Source: an uncultured Lachnospiraceae bacterium
GTDB lineage: Bacteria; Bacillota; Clostridia; Lachnospirales; Lachnospiraceae
NCBI GenBank assembly: GCA_902780405.1
Contig: CACZFI010000009.1
Location: 52,241-116,240 of the forward strand
Reading direction: 5' to 3'
DNA length: 64,000 nucleotides
Part shown: positions 17,816-27,208 of the stretch, one piece after another
Position numbering within the stretch: position 1 is the first letter of the stretch
How the letters are laid out: each line of letters opens with the position of its first letter
Position numbers and translations under genes: made by a program
Notes under the pieces: generated by a model
The model's input: the letters and a program-made list of their open reading frames with translations, nothing else
Told to the model about the DNA's origin: nothing
The model's database searches: none

Positions 17816-19045
17816 TTATTCTCCGATTTCTTCTTTGATTAGTTCCATTGCTTTTTTATACTGCGTATCATCTTCGATCGGTAAATCAACCGCACTCTGA
17901 AGATCGTCCGGAAGCTCCACGACATAGTCGGGTTCGATGCCCTTCTTGTGAAGATCATAACCGGAGGGTGTAAAGTACTTCGCAATGGTAATTTTGACCG
18001 CCGATCCGTCCTTTAACGGGATCACGGACTGTACGATACCCTTGCCGTAGGTGGTGGTACCAACCAGCTTGGCTTTTCCGGTATCCTTCATAACGCCGGA
18101 AAAAATCTCCGCCGCGCTCGCGCTGTTTCCGTTCACAATGATCACCATCGGAACGTCCACATGATGATCATCCTCGTCCGTATACTCGTCAACCACCCTG
18201 TCGTTCTTGTCCTTGGTGACAAGGATTTCTCCGCCGTCCAGGATATAGGAACACATATGGGTACAAATATCAACAAGTCCGCCGGGATTGTCGCGAAGAT
18301 CAAAGATAATGCCCTTGGCACCCTGTGCAAGCACGTCGTCCACTGCCTCTTTGAACTCGGGCAGTGTCTTTTCGTTAAACTCCATCACTTCAATGTAGCC
18401 GACATTTCCATCAAGTCGGTACTCAACGGAGTAGTTCTCAACCTTCCTGCGCACGATCTCAAAATCCAGAGTCTTTCCTTCGCTCTCGCGATAGACCTTG
18501 ATGTGCGCCTTCTCGCCTTCCTTGCCGCGGATCTTTGTAACAACCGTATTCAGGTCCTGATCGGTAACAACCATGTCATCCACCTGTCGGATGATGTCAC
18601 CGGCCTTTATACCCGCAGCCTGTGCGGGGCTGTTCTTGATGGGACGTACGACCACAACCGTATGATCTGCGTCCTGTCTTACCACGGCGCCGACACCCAC
18701 ATACTCACCGGAAGAATCTTCGTTCATGGCTTCGAATTCTTCCTTGCTGTAGTACTCGGAGTAGGGATCGCCGAGTCCGTCCATGATGCCGCGATAGTAT
18801 GCATCCGTCTGGGATGCCTGATCTACATCAAAATAGTAATACTGATCCACAAGACGGTTGATCTGATTGGTCTTGTCGATCACCTCGGGATCCTTCAGGA
18901 AGTCCGAGGGTTTTGCGTCTGCCGACTGACCGCCGGCTGTCTGTGCCTCTGTGGTCGCAGGCTCCTGCTTATCCGACTTTCCGCAGCCGAAGAGTCCGAG
19001 CGAAAGCGTCAGGACAAGGGCTCCGAAAAACAGTTTCTTCTTCAT
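17816..19045 (-). CDS. S41 family C-terminal processing protease, lipoprotein
   Basis: A 409-residue exported serine protease of the CtpA/CtpB type. A lipoprotein signal with lipobox LFGC ends near residue 21. A PDZ domain follows (about 110-195: [28 protein letters not shown]), then the S41 domain with [13 protein letters not shown], catalytic Ser in [13 protein letters not shown] (about residue 305) and catalytic Lys in [10 protein letters not shown] (about residue 330). GAGGTG precedes the start at 19045. It sits between the M23 hydrolase and guaA, 16 bp after the former; this protease commonly follows ftsX and a peptidoglycan hydrolase in Clostridia and may process cell-wall enzymes. Confidence 0.93.
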   Translation of the reverse strand: MKKKLFFGALVLTLSLGLFGCGKSDKQEPATTEAQTAGGQSADAKPSDFLKDPEVIDKTNQINRLVDQYYYFDVDQASQTDAYYRGIMDGLGDPYSEYYSKEEFEAMNEDSSGEYVGVGAVVRQDADHTVVVVRPIKNSPAQAAGIKAGDIIRQVDDMVVTDQDLNTVVTKIRGKEGEKAHIKVYRESEGKTLDFEIVRRKVENYSVEYRLDGNVGYIEVMEFNEKTLPEFKEAVDDVLAQGAKGIIFDLRDNPGGLVDICTHMCSYILDGGEILVTKDKNDRVVDEYTDEDDHHVDVPMVIIVNGNSASAAEIFSGVMKDTGKAKLVGTTTYGKGIVQSVIPLKDGSAVKITIAKYFTPSGYDLHKKGIEPDYVVELPDDLQSAVDLPIEDDTQYKKAMELIKEEIGE

Positions 19046-19061
19046 GGGAAAATGTCACCTC

Positions 19062-20225
19062 TTATTGTGCAAGATACGGATAGGGATCAACGTACTCGCC
19101 GTTGATACGAAGTCCGAAATGGCAGTGAGGTCCCGTGGAATCGCCGGTGCTTCCCGCAAGAGAGATCACCTGACCTCTTACTACCTGATCACCCGTGCTG
19201 CAGCACAGGGAAGAATTGTGCATGTATACGGTGGTAACTCCGCCGCCGTGATCGATGATGACATAGTTACCCATGGATCCCTCATAGCCGGCGCCGATGA
19301 CCGTACCGCTCTCGCCTGCCACGATAGGAGTACCCGTCGGGCATCCGATATCAAGTCCTCTGTGGACGGTTCCCCAACGGGGACCGAAGGTGGATGTGAT
19401 CACACCGCCGGTGGATACCGGCCACTGGAACGCTCCGCCTGTATAATTAACAACCACGGGATTACCTGCCGCAGCTGCTGCTTCGGCTGCCTCTCTGGCC
19501 TGACGCTCAGCCTCCTCGATCTGTGCATCGAGTGCCGCCTCATCTGCGGCAAGCTGTGCCAGCACGCCCTCGTAATCTCCGATGGAATTTCTATAGCTCT
19601 CAAGCTGGGTCTGCTTTCCTTCGATCATGATCTCGACGGCTTCCTTGTCCTCGTTCACCTCAGCCTCGATATCCTCGACCTCCTGCAGTTCCTCCTCGAG
19701 CTGCGCTTCCTTGTCTGCGATCTCCTCTTTGATCTTCACAAGGTTCGCAAGCATGTTGGAATCATAGCTGTATACCTGTGATGCATACTCCTGCTCATTG
19801 ACCATGTCGGAAATGTTACCCGATGTGAAAAGCAGGCTGAAGAAATTGTCATCGCCGTTCTCGTAAGAGTACTGGATGCGAAGTTTCATCGCCTCGTACT
19901 GCTCACTCTCCGCCTTCTTGGCATCCGCAAGCTCCGACTTCTTGGTAGCGATGCTGTCCTCAAGTTCTGCCTTCTGTGCCTCGAGTTCATCGATCTGTGC
20001 GGTATAATCCGCCACCTGCTGATCGAGCGTGGTGATCGCGGAGATGATATCGTTTTGCTCATTCTGAAGCTGGTTTAATGTCTGCTGCGCAGCTTCTTTC
20101 TTATTCTCTGTCTGTTTTTTCTTATCCCGCAGGTCGGACAGATTCGATGCTCCTGCCGGAAGTGAATAGCCGCCCATGATTACCACAGCAAGGGCAAGCG
20201 CCATCACGCGTTTGAACTTTTTCAT
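19062..20225 (-). CDS. EnvC-like M23 family murein hydrolase/activator
   Basis: A 387-residue exported protein. Signal peptide at residues 1-28 (ALALAVVIMGGYSLPAGAS), a long coiled coil at about 30-245, then a LytM/M23 domain with HRGLDIGCPTGTP (zinc His/Asp near residue 284), VTTVYMHNSS and GPHCHFGLR near residue 368. The zinc residues H, D and HxH are present, so it may itself be a hydrolase, unlike E. coli EnvC. It directly follows ftsX, matching the known FtsEX control of coiled-coil hydrolases at the septum. The ATG at 20225 is 7 bp after AGGAGG and is preferred to the GTG at 20231. Confidence 0.92.
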   Translation of the reverse strand: MKKFKRVMALALAVVIMGGYSLPAGASNLSDLRDKKKQTENKKEAAQQTLNQLQNEQNDIISAITTLDQQVADYTAQIDELEAQKAELEDSIATKKSELADAKKAESEQYEAMKLRIQYSYENGDDNFFSLLFTSGNISDMVNEQEYASQVYSYDSNMLANLVKIKEEIADKEAQLEEELQEVEDIEAEVNEDKEAVEIMIEGKQTQLESYRNSIGDYEGVLAQLAADEAALDAQIEEAERQAREAAEAAAAAGNPVVVNYTGGAFQWPVSTGGVITSTFGPRWGTVHRGLDIGCPTGTPIVAGESGTVIGAGYEGSMGNYVIIDHGGGVTTVYMHNSSLCCSTGDQVVRGQVISLAGSTGDSTGPHCHFGLRINGEYVDPYPYLAQ

Positions 20226-20249
20226 AATCACGCCTCCTGACGTATAAAA

Positions 20250-21161
20250 CTAAACTTTCAAATGTTTTCTGGTGGTTACGATACTTCCGATCAGACCGAG
20301 GCCGATACCGATCGCAGCAGTCACCGGCACGAGGATCACAAAGATATCCTTCACCGGAACAAAGGCGAACAGATTGCTGACCACGGAATATCTTCCGATA
20401 ATGTAACGAACCGCTGTATCATACATATAGTAAACCAGTACCAGAGGCACCAGTGAACCTACAAGTCCAAGCACGACACCTTCCACGATGAAAGGCGCAC
20501 GTACGAAGAAGTTGGTGGCACCGATCAGTTTCATGATGGCGATCTCTTCCTTACGAACCGTAATACCGATGGTGATGGTGTTGGAGATCAGGAAGACGGA
20601 TACAAAGAGGAGGATAACGATGATACCGATGGATGCGTAACTTACCACGCTGTTTAAAGCGCTGATACCATCCGCCGTCACCTCAGAGGTATGTACCTTT
20701 CTAACGCCGTGCAGTGTCTTTAAAAATGTGATGAAATCTGCCTGTTTGGAGAGATCTTTCAGTGTGATCTCGTAGGACGCACTGTCCTTTAAGGGATTGT
20801 CGCCCGCAAAGGAGCGAAGCGCTTCCTCATAATTGTCCTGATAACGCTCGCGCGCATACTTTTCCCAGGCTTCATCCGCAGAGATAAAGTCGAGGGTATT
20901 CACCTCGTCGCGCATACGAATCTGCTCACCGATCATGGTGATGTTGCTGTCCTCGATTCCGCTGTCAAAGAACACCGAAATCGTGACCGTATTCTCGAGA
21001 TCCTTCATCGCCGTACGGAAGTTGACGATGACGCAGTAAAATATACCGAATAAGAAAAGACAGGATACGATGGTACCCACGGATGCGAGGGAAAACAGAA
21101 GATTTCTTCTGATATTCTTCAGACCCTGTCTGATACTGTAAATTCCTGAACTAATCCTCAT
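20250..21161 (-). CDS. ftsX: cell division protein FtsX (permease-like)
   Basis: A 303-residue membrane protein with the FtsX layout: cytoplasmic N-terminus, TM1 at about 20-45, an extracellular domain to about 170, then three TM segments at about 175-200, 225-250 and 270-295. The segment AIMKLIGATNFFVRAPFIVEG is the characteristic FtsX signature. With FtsE it forms an ABC-type complex that transmits a cytoplasmic signal to the peptidoglycan hydrolase encoded next. It overlaps ftsE by 11 bp. Confidence 0.95.
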   Translation of the reverse strand: MRISSGIYSIRQGLKNIRRNLLFSLASVGTIVSCLFLFGIFYCVIVNFRTAMKDLENTVTISVFFDSGIEDSNITMIGEQIRMRDEVNTLDFISADEAWEKYARERYQDNYEEALRSFAGDNPLKDSASYEITLKDLSKQADFITFLKTLHGVRKVHTSEVTADGISALNSVVSYASIGIIVILLFVSVFLISNTITIGITVRKEEIAIMKLIGATNFFVRAPFIVEGVVLGLVGSLVPLVLVYYMYDTAVRYIIGRYSVVSNLFAFVPVKDIFVILVPVTAAIGIGLGLIGSIVTTRKHLKV

Positions 21162-21840
21162 CTATATAACCACCCTTTTGCTCATCGCTGATTATTTCAC
21201 CCTTCTTCAAGGTGATGACTCTCTTGCGCATCATGTTGACGATCTCTTTGTTGTGGGTAACGACAACCACTGTCGTGCCTTTTTTGTTGACATCTTCAAG
21301 CAGACGCATGATCTCCCATGAATTCTTGGGATCCAGGTTTCCGGTAGGCTCATCGGCAAGCAGGATCTCCGGATGATTCACAAGTGCTCTCGCAAGTGCC
21401 ACTCTCTGCTGCTCACCACCGGAAAGCTGCTTCGGGAAAGACTTGTACTTGTCCGCAAGGCCGACCAAAGTCAGCATGGCAGGCACCTGACGACGGATAA
21501 AACGTCCCGGCGTCTCAATGACACGCTGCGCAAATGCAACGTTCTCATATACGGTTCTGTCTTTTAAGAGTCTGAAGTTCTGGAACACAACGCCAATCTT
21601 GCGTCGAAGCTTCGGAATCGTCTTCCGCTTCATCTTGCTGTAATCAAAGTCCGCAACCTTGATCTTGCCGGAGGTGGGCTCCATTTCCTTTAAGAGGAGC
21701 TTGATCAGGGATGTTTTACCCGATCCGCTGGCTCCCACGATGAAGACAAATTCGCCGTCCTCAATGTGGATATTGATATCATCCAGGGCGTAGGTCTTGC
21801 TGCCCGGATATTTCAGTTTCACATGGTCAAGTGATATCAT
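21151..21840 (-). CDS. ftsE: cell division ATP-binding protein FtsE
   Basis: A 229-residue ABC ATPase. Walker A is GASGSGKTSLIKLLLKE (about residue 36), signature LSGGEQQRVALARALV, Walker B ILLADEPTGNLDP, H-loop VVVVTHNKE. Motif FQNFRLLKDRTVYENVAF is typical of FtsE. The ATG at 21840 (AGGAG 9 bp upstream) is favoured over a TTG two codons earlier that sits too close to the ribosome site. It is 13 bp after the PucR-type regulator and overlaps ftsX. Confidence 0.95.
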   Translation of the reverse strand: MISLDHVKLKYPGSKTYALDDINIHIEDGEFVFIVGASGSGKTSLIKLLLKEMEPTSGKIKVADFDYSKMKRKTIPKLRRKIGVVFQNFRLLKDRTVYENVAFAQRVIETPGRFIRRQVPAMLTLVGLADKYKSFPKQLSGGEQQRVALARALVNHPEILLADEPTGNLDPKNSWEIMRLLEDVNKKGTTVVVVTHNKEIVNMMRKRVITLKKGEIISDEQKGGYIDED

Positions 21841-21853
21841 GTTCAAAGTCTCC

Positions 21854-22942
21854 TTAGTAATCTAATGATTCCATATATTTCATGTATTTGACTACCATCA
21901 GCGCAATCTTAAATGTGATGGCATCCTCAAACACACGAAGATCAAGTCCCGTGCCCTTCTCAAGCTTGTCGAGTCTGTACACCAGCGTATTACGGTGAAT
22001 GTACAGCTGTCTTGATGTCTCGGACACATTGAGACTGTTCTCGAAGAATTTATTGATCGTGGTCAGTGTCTCCTCGTCAAACTCATCCGGAGACTTGCCG
22101 TCGAAGATCTCTTTGATAAACATCTTGCACAGAGGGATCGGAAGCTGGTAGATCAGTCTGCCGATGCCCAGGTTGCTGTATGCGATGATCTTTCTGTCGT
22201 TGTAGAAAATCTTTCCGACATCCAAAGCAAGCTTCGCCTCCTTATAAGAACGCGATACTTCCTTGATCTCATTCACGATGGTGCCGTATGCGACATTGAC
22301 CGCAGACATAGCCTCGGTGTTCAGCATATCCACGATCACCTTGGCGGTCTTGTTCATGTCCTCATAGGTCTCGCCGGGCTTCACTTCCTTCACCAGGATG
22401 ATGTTCTTCTCATCCACAGCGGTGATGAAGTCCTTGGTCTTTGAAGAAAAGAGTGTACGAACAGTCTCTAAGGCGTTCGTGTCCTTCTCGTTCTTGGTCT
22501 CGATGATGAAGACGATACGTCTTACATCCGTCTCGATATGAAGTTTCTTGGCGCGATTGTAGATATCTACGAGCAGCAGGTTATCCAGAAGGAGATTCTT
22601 GATGAAGTTGTCCTTATCAAATCGCTCCTTGTAAGCCACGAGCAGGCTCTGGATCTGGAAGGCCGCAATCTTGCCGACCATATAAATATCCTCTGCTTCG
22701 CCCTTTGCAAGCAGTATATACTCAAGTTCGTTCTCGTCGTAAACCTTAAAAAATTGGAATCCCAGCATCACCTGACTTTCCGCCGCGGATTCCGCGAAAG
22801 AAACTACCGCTTCCTCGTACTCCTCCGTATTGCGGATGGTCGAGGCAAGGCTTTTGCCCTCCGTATCCATCACGCAGAGGTCTGCCCTTGTGATTGCTTT
22901 GATTCCATCAATCGTATCTTGTAATATTTGGTTTGAAATCAT
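21854..22942 (-). CDS. PucR/CdaR-type helix-turn-helix regulator
   Basis: A 362-residue regulator. The N-terminus (ISNQILQDTIDGIKAITRAD) matches the sugar-diacid-recognition domain of CdaR proteins, the middle is a GGDEF-like CdaR domain (about 130-260) without catalytic motif, and the C-terminus carries the PucR HTH: SLNVSETSRQLYIHRNTLVY then RLDKLEKGTGLDLR. AAGGAG lies before the ATG at 22942. It is the first gene of a run with ftsE, ftsX, M23, S41 and guaA (13-bp gap to ftsE), so it might regulate this set; the effector is unknown. Confidence 0.85.
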   Translation of the reverse strand: MISNQILQDTIDGIKAITRADLCVMDTEGKSLASTIRNTEEYEEAVVSFAESAAESQVMLGFQFFKVYDENELEYILLAKGEAEDIYMVGKIAAFQIQSLLVAYKERFDKDNFIKNLLLDNLLLVDIYNRAKKLHIETDVRRIVFIIETKNEKDTNALETVRTLFSSKTKDFITAVDEKNIILVKEVKPGETYEDMNKTAKVIVDMLNTEAMSAVNVAYGTIVNEIKEVSRSYKEAKLALDVGKIFYNDRKIIAYSNLGIGRLIYQLPIPLCKMFIKEIFDGKSPDEFDEETLTTINKFFENSLNVSETSRQLYIHRNTLVYRLDKLEKGTGLDLRVFEDAITFKIALMVVKYMKYMESLDY

Positions 22943-23020
22943 GTGCCGACTCCTTTATCCGCTCTGATGATCAACCTGAGTGTACTTTATAACAGAGTCC
23001 ATTGTACCGCAAAATGTAGT

Positions 23021-23059
23021 AAAAAAAAAGAGGAAATGCCAAAAATGTGGCATTTCCTC
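23021..23059 (-). terminator. terminator of the sugar ABC ATPase gene
   Basis: 11-bp perfect stem (gaggaaatgcc / ggcatttcctc, arms 23030-23040 and 23049-23059), 8-nt loop, and nine T on the minus strand (plus A 23021-23029). Confidence 0.92.
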
Positions 23060-23090
23060 TCGGATTTCACAAAATATTCACTTTTTCGAA

Positions 23091-24203
23091 CTAGCTTGCA
23101 ATGATCTCCTCAGTCTCCTTATCGAAGATGTGAATCTTGCTTAAGTCGAATGCGAACTGAACGGTGTCGCCGGGTCTAGCGGTTGTACGCGCGTTAACTC
23201 TTGCGGTGATATCGAACTGATCGATGGTGAAGTACAGGTAAACCTCGGCACCTAACATCTCGTAGATGTTAATTCTCGCATCGATCACACTCTCAGGTGA
23301 AGACTCGATGAAGAGCTGCTCGTCGTGGATATCCTCGGGACGGATACCAAGTACTACTTCCTTATCGATGAAGTCGCCTGCGATGAGCTTAGCAGCCTTC
23401 GCATCGGGAACCTTGATGGAGTGAGAACCGAACATCAGAAGTACATCCGAACCGGACTTCACTACCTTACAATCGATAAAGTTCATAGGCGGCATACCCA
23501 TGAAGCCTGCAACGAAGAGGTTGCAAGGATTATCGTAAAGATTCTGAGGTGTATCTACCTGCTGGATGATACCATCCTTCATAACTACGATTCTGGTACC
23601 AAGTGTCATAGCCTCGGTCTGATCATGTGTTACGTAGATGATGGTAGTCTGGAGTCTCTGATGAAGCTTGGAGATCTCTACACGCATCTGTACACGAAGC
23701 TTTGCATCAAGGTTGGAGAGAGGCTCATCCATAAGGAATACCTTCGGCTCACGAACGATTGCACGTCCCATAGCCACACGCTGTCTCTGTCCACCGGAGA
23801 GTGCCTTCGGCTTTCTGTCGAGCAGATGCTCAATATCAAGGATCTTAGCAGCCTCATGAACCTGCTTGTCGATCTTCTCTCTAGGTACCTTTCTGAGTCT
23901 TAAGCCGAATGCCATGTTATCGAACACGGACATATGCGGATAAAGAGCGTAGTTCTGGAATACCATCGCGATATCTCTGTCCTTAGGCTCTACATCGTTC
24001 ACCATACGGTCACCGATCCAAAGCTCACCGGAACTGATATCCTCAAGGCCTGCGATCATACGAAGTGTTGTAGACTTACCGCATCCTGAAGGTCCTACGA
24101 AGATGATGAACTCCTTGTCTTCAATATCCAGATTGAAATCCTTAACAGCGTTGAAGCCGTTGGGATAAATCTTGTAGATATTCTTGAGTTGCAAACTAGC
24201 CAT
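23091..24203 (-). CDS. ugpC: multi-sugar ABC transporter ATPase (UgpC/MsmX/MsiK type)
   Basis: A 370-residue ATPase energising CUT1 sugar importers. Walker [18 protein letters not shown], signature [18 protein letters not shown], Walker [17 protein letters not shown], switch [11 protein letters not shown], and a C-terminal TOBE/OB regulatory region (about 240-370: [14 protein letters not shown]). It stands alone with own promoter region and terminator, without permease or binding protein, like MsmX/MsiK that serve several importers encoded elsewhere. AAGGAGG precedes the start. The 175-bp upstream region is AT-rich; a possible minus-strand promoter is TGGCAT, 17 bp, TAAAAT. Codon use looks like that of a highly expressed gene. 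Confidence 0.93.
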   Translation of the reverse strand: MASLQLKNIYKIYPNGFNAVKDFNLDIEDKEFIIFVGPSGCGKSTTLRMIAGLEDISSGELWIGDRMVNDVEPKDRDIAMVFQNYALYPHMSVFDNMAFGLRLRKVPREKIDKQVHEAAKILDIEHLLDRKPKALSGGQRQRVAMGRAIVREPKVFLMDEPLSNLDAKLRVQMRVEISKLHQRLQTTIIYVTHDQTEAMTLGTRIVVMKDGIIQQVDTPQNLYDNPCNLFVAGFMGMPPMNFIDCKVVKSGSDVLLMFGSHSIKVPDAKAAKLIAGDFIDKEVVLGIRPEDIHDEQLFIESSPESVIDARINIYEMLGAEVYLYFTIDQFDITARVNARTTARPGDTVQFAFDLSKIHIFDKETEEIIAS

Positions 24204-24378
24204 TGAATAAATCCTCCTTGTTAGCTAAATGATTTTTCAAAAATCAACTGTATTGGATTTTACAACAATTCGCATAATAATGCCATATTACTATTCACCA
24301 AAGAAACGAAAAAAAGTTTATGCACTTTGTATATTGCCTTTTCAGGCTTGATTTTCCTTGATTTTTCTGTGTTTTCCT

Positions 24379-24942
24379 TTAGTGATCGCTGTCCGAAGTA
24401 CCGATAATGATGACAATATCGTACACGGATGTGTCCTGGGACGAGCCATCGGGAGCATCTCCCACTTCATAGGAAGCTCCGTTAAAGTAGGAGGTCAGTT
24501 CCTCGCCTACGCCGGCTTTCTTGGAATAGATCACCGTCTGGCTTCTCTCCTCGGAAAAATCGGACGCGGAAGTGTCATTGTAGCCGTCTGCCGCAAGGGT
24601 ATCGCACCATCTGCCCGCAAGACCGGTCACTTCCGTACTGTTTAATACGATAATACTGGAGTCCTTCGCGTCCTGCTTCTCAACAGGTGCTTCCGTGGTA
24701 GCAGGCGCTTCCGTGGAGATGGCCTGCGCTGTGGTCTCGCCCGTCATCAGATTGTCGGGTGTATCCACCTCTGTTAAGACATTGGCCGCTGCCGTGGTGA
24801 CGGGTCCCTTGTTCTTGCCGCCTTCCTTCACCGCCTGCACAATAAAAAATATACCGAATCCCACAATAAAAAGGCCGAAAATTATAACAATTGCCCTTAA
24901 AAACATGGAAAAGAATAATCCGACTGCACTTTGTTTCTTCAT
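24379..24942 (-). CDS. membrane-anchored LytR_C domain protein
   Basis: A 187-residue protein with one N-terminal TM segment (about residues 8-32, GLFFSMFLRAIVIIFGLFIV), a Thr/Ala-rich linker (about 45-95), and a C-terminal LytR_C-like domain beginning IIVLNSTEVTGLAGRWCDTL and ending YDIVIIIGTSD. In LCP proteins this domain follows the phosphotransferase, but here it is separate. The ATG at 24942 is 6 bp after AGGAGG; a farther start at 24999 would lie within the promoter. A cell-envelope role is inferred. Confidence 0.75.
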   Translation of the reverse strand: MKKQSAVGLFFSMFLRAIVIIFGLFIVGFGIFFIVQAVKEGGKNKGPVTTAAANVLTEVDTPDNLMTGETTAQAISTEAPATTEAPVEKQDAKDSSIIVLNSTEVTGLAGRWCDTLAADGYNDTSASDFSEERSQTVIYSKKAGVGEELTSYFNGASYEVGDAPDGSSQDTSVYDIVIIIGTSDSDH

Positions 24943-24970
24943 CTGACACCCTCCTGATATGATAGAATGC

Positions 24971-24999
24971 AGTATAGCATTTTTTATTGTCTTTTTCAA
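24971..24999 (-). promoter_or_regulatory. sigma-A promoter of the LytR_C gene
   Basis: Minus strand: -35 TTGAAA (24994-24999), 17-bp spacer, -10 TATACT (24971-24976). It lies in the 82-bp divergent region shared with the SDR gene. Confidence 0.8.
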
Positions 25000-25024
25000 C
25001 TGTTTGTGGCATGATAGAGATACT

Positions 25025-25768
25025 ATGAAAACAGCAATTCTGACCGGCGCATCGAAAGGAATCGGTGCCGCCTGTGCCGAAAAACTATATCAAGACTACG
25101 ACTTTCTCGCTCTGATCGCCAGAAACTCCGACGGAGCGCTCGACCGCCTTGTCAAAAGGCTGTCCGGGGGCCGGGATGCATCCGGAAGTCCCTGTGTCAT
25201 CGTCCCTTATGCGGGTGACGTTTCGGATCACACCTTTGTAAGTTCCGCCGTGTCGGACATCGTATCAAGGGCCGGTCAGGTGGATCTTCTCGTAAACAAC
25301 GCAGGGATCTCCGAGGTCGGACTCCTCACGGATATGACACCGGAAGCCTGGAACCGCATTGTTTCCGTGAACCTCACTTCCATGTACAACACCTGCCACG
25401 TCGTGGTTCCTCATATGGTTCGCGCGCAAGCGGGCAGGATCATCAACATCTCCTCGATCTGGGGACTTGTCGGCGCCTCCTGTGAGGTGGCCTACTCCGC
25501 TACGAAAGGCGGCGTCAACGCCTTCACCATGGCGCTCGCCAAGGAACTTGCTCCAAGCGGCATCGCGGTAAATGCCATCGCCTTCGGCTGTGTGGATACC
25601 GAGATGAACCAGCATCTGTCCGATGAGGAGCGCGCAGCCCTTGCAGAAGAACTTCCCACGGGCCGGATGATCACGGTGAATGAAGCAGCGGATACGATCC
25701 TAAAGTTATCCGAATTTCCTTTAAGTTATACAGGTTCCGTTCTAAAAGCAGACGGCGGCTGGTACTAG
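25025..25768 (+). CDS. SDR family NAD(P)-dependent oxidoreductase (FabG-like)
   Basis: A 247-residue short-chain dehydrogenase/reductase. The cofactor loop is TGASKGIGAACAEKL (residues 7-21), the NNAG motif is VNNAGISEVG, catalytic Ser is in INISSIWG and the YxxxK pair is in AYSATKGGVNAF near residue 157. The C-terminus SYTGSVLKADGGWY is FabG-like. The ribosome site before ATG 25025 is weak. It is divergent from the LytR_C gene and monocistronic, with a terminator overlapping its stop. No fatty-acid genes are adjacent, so its substrate is open. Confidence 0.9.
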   Translation: MKTAILTGASKGIGAACAEKLYQDYDFLALIARNSDGALDRLVKRLSGGRDASGSPCVIVPYAGDVSDHTFVSSAVSDIVSRAGQVDLLVNNAGISEVGLLTDMTPEAWNRIVSVNLTSMYNTCHVVVPHMVRAQAGRIINISSIWGLVGASCEVAYSATKGGVNAFTMALAKELAPSGIAVNAIAFGCVDTEMNQHLSDEERAALAEELPTGRMITVNEAADTILKLSEFPLSYTGSVLKADGGWY

Positions 25769-25785
25769 ACCAACCGCCGTTTTTT
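25753..25785 (+). terminator. terminator of the SDR gene overlapping its stop codon
   Basis: Stem cggcgg-tggt / acca-ccgccg (25753-25763 with 25769-25779, one mismatch) and a following run of six T. The last codons and the stop TAG (25766-25768) are part of the hairpin. Confidence 0.8.
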
Positions 25786-25799
25786 CTTTGTTCCGTCGC

Positions 25800-27197
25800 C
25801 TATAACTCCTTCGTCTGTTTGGGAACCTTATTCTGTGAAGAAAAGAGCATTTTAAGCGCCTTTCCGATTCTGACGTTGTTACCCTTAAAGAGCGCCATCA
25901 TTACATATAATTTGCCCGCAAGTACCAGCGCCGCCACTGCGGTTACCGCCATGACCGCAAGAGAGATCAATGCGATCGTTACGGATACGGTTCCAGAGCA
26001 GATACCTGCCGGGAGCACCATGGCTGCGGTTCCGGGGAAGATGTAAAGCCAGTTCGGAACTTCTCCTTCCATACCCTTCATCAGTACAAGATAAAAGCAT
26101 ACGACAAGGAGTATGACAAAGATTGACTGGTTACTGGTCGCTTCCTCCTTTGAAGATGAGATCGCACCGGAGATTGCAGCAAGTGCGCAATAAAGCACGA
26201 TGCCGAAGGTCAGCACGAGAACACCGATCACGATGTTCAGCGGTTTGAACAGCCCCAGTTCCGAAAAACTCTTGAAGAAGTTGATCAGCGCGAGCTCGCT
26301 GTCCGGCGCAAGACTTTCATAAAACTTCACACCGATGATCATACCGCCGGCCAGCGCTGCGATCCAGAGATAAAACTGAATGAACGCCGCAAGCAGCACG
26401 CCCAGAAGCTTACCGAAGATTAGGGATCTCGGCGGAACGGAGATCAGCATGGTGTCCATCAGTTTGGACGCCTTCTCGAGCACCACATTCTGATTGATGC
26501 TTGTGCCATACGCAAGCACGATGAAGTATACGATCATGACCGTTACAAAGACCAGGATCATGTTGAATGCGGGAAGAATCTCCTGATTGTCCTTCTGGCG
26601 AAGGGATTCCTTGTCCGTCTCATAGATGGATGTACCCGTCTCATATCCCGCGGTTGTGTAAACATCCTTAGACGTAGGAACAGAGAACAGCATGATGCTC
26701 TCCGGAGAAAGTCCGCCGGAAAGCACGGTAAGCACCTGTTCCTGCTCCGACAGGAAATCATTGAAGTGTTTCATCTTATCCGCTTCAAGGAGCGTATCGT
26801 CCGGATATACCGTATCGGCGATCAGATATCCGTCCTCGTTCTTATCAATAATAAGCACCACCGAAGTCTTCTCACCGTTCTTGGTGATCTCGTCGATCGC
26901 TGCATCGAGGTTCTCCGCGCGCACGTACATAATATCCGTATAGTTTTCCGTCTGCATCAGGTTCAGTGTGTTGTAATCCACATCCGGAGCGATGGAATTG
27001 ACCACGTACACCTTATCTATGCCACTCTCCGTGGATTCATCCTCCTTGTTTCCCGTAAATACGCCGATCATTCCAAAGATCGCCACTGGGATGATAAACA
27101 GAAGCAGAGTGATCAGAATCGTCATCGTTTTGTAGGATCCGGATGTTACCTGATTGTGAAATGTAAATTTGAATACTTTATCCGCTTTCTTAAACAT
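25800..27197 (-). CDS. ABC-2 type transporter permease (NatB-like)
   Basis: A 465-residue membrane protein: TM1 at about 25-45, a large extracytoplasmic domain (about 50-200), then five or six TM segments from about 210 to 440. This is the ABC-2/NatB-type exporter layout. AAGGAGGTG precedes the start. It lies 11 bp after a paralogous permease and both follow an ATPase, so the three form one exporter; sodium or a drug/peptide could be exported, the sequence does not tell. Confidence 0.87.
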   Translation of the reverse strand: MFKKADKVFKFTFHNQVTSGSYKTMTILITLLLFIIPVAIFGMIGVFTGNKEDESTESGIDKVYVVNSIAPDVDYNTLNLMQTENYTDIMYVRAENLDAAIDEITKNGEKTSVVLIIDKNEDGYLIADTVYPDDTLLEADKMKHFNDFLSEQEQVLTVLSGGLSPESIMLFSVPTSKDVYTTAGYETGTSIYETDKESLRQKDNQEILPAFNMILVFVTVMIVYFIVLAYGTSINQNVVLEKASKLMDTMLISVPPRSLIFGKLLGVLLAAFIQFYLWIAALAGGMIIGVKFYESLAPDSELALINFFKSFSELGLFKPLNIVIGVLVLTFGIVLYCALAAISGAISSSKEEATSNQSIFVILLVVCFYLVLMKGMEGEVPNWLYIFPGTAAMVLPAGICSGTVSVTIALISLAVMAVTAVAALVLAGKLYVMMALFKGNNVRIGKALKMLFSSQNKVPKQTKEL

Positions 27198-27208
27198 CTC
27201 GCACCTCC

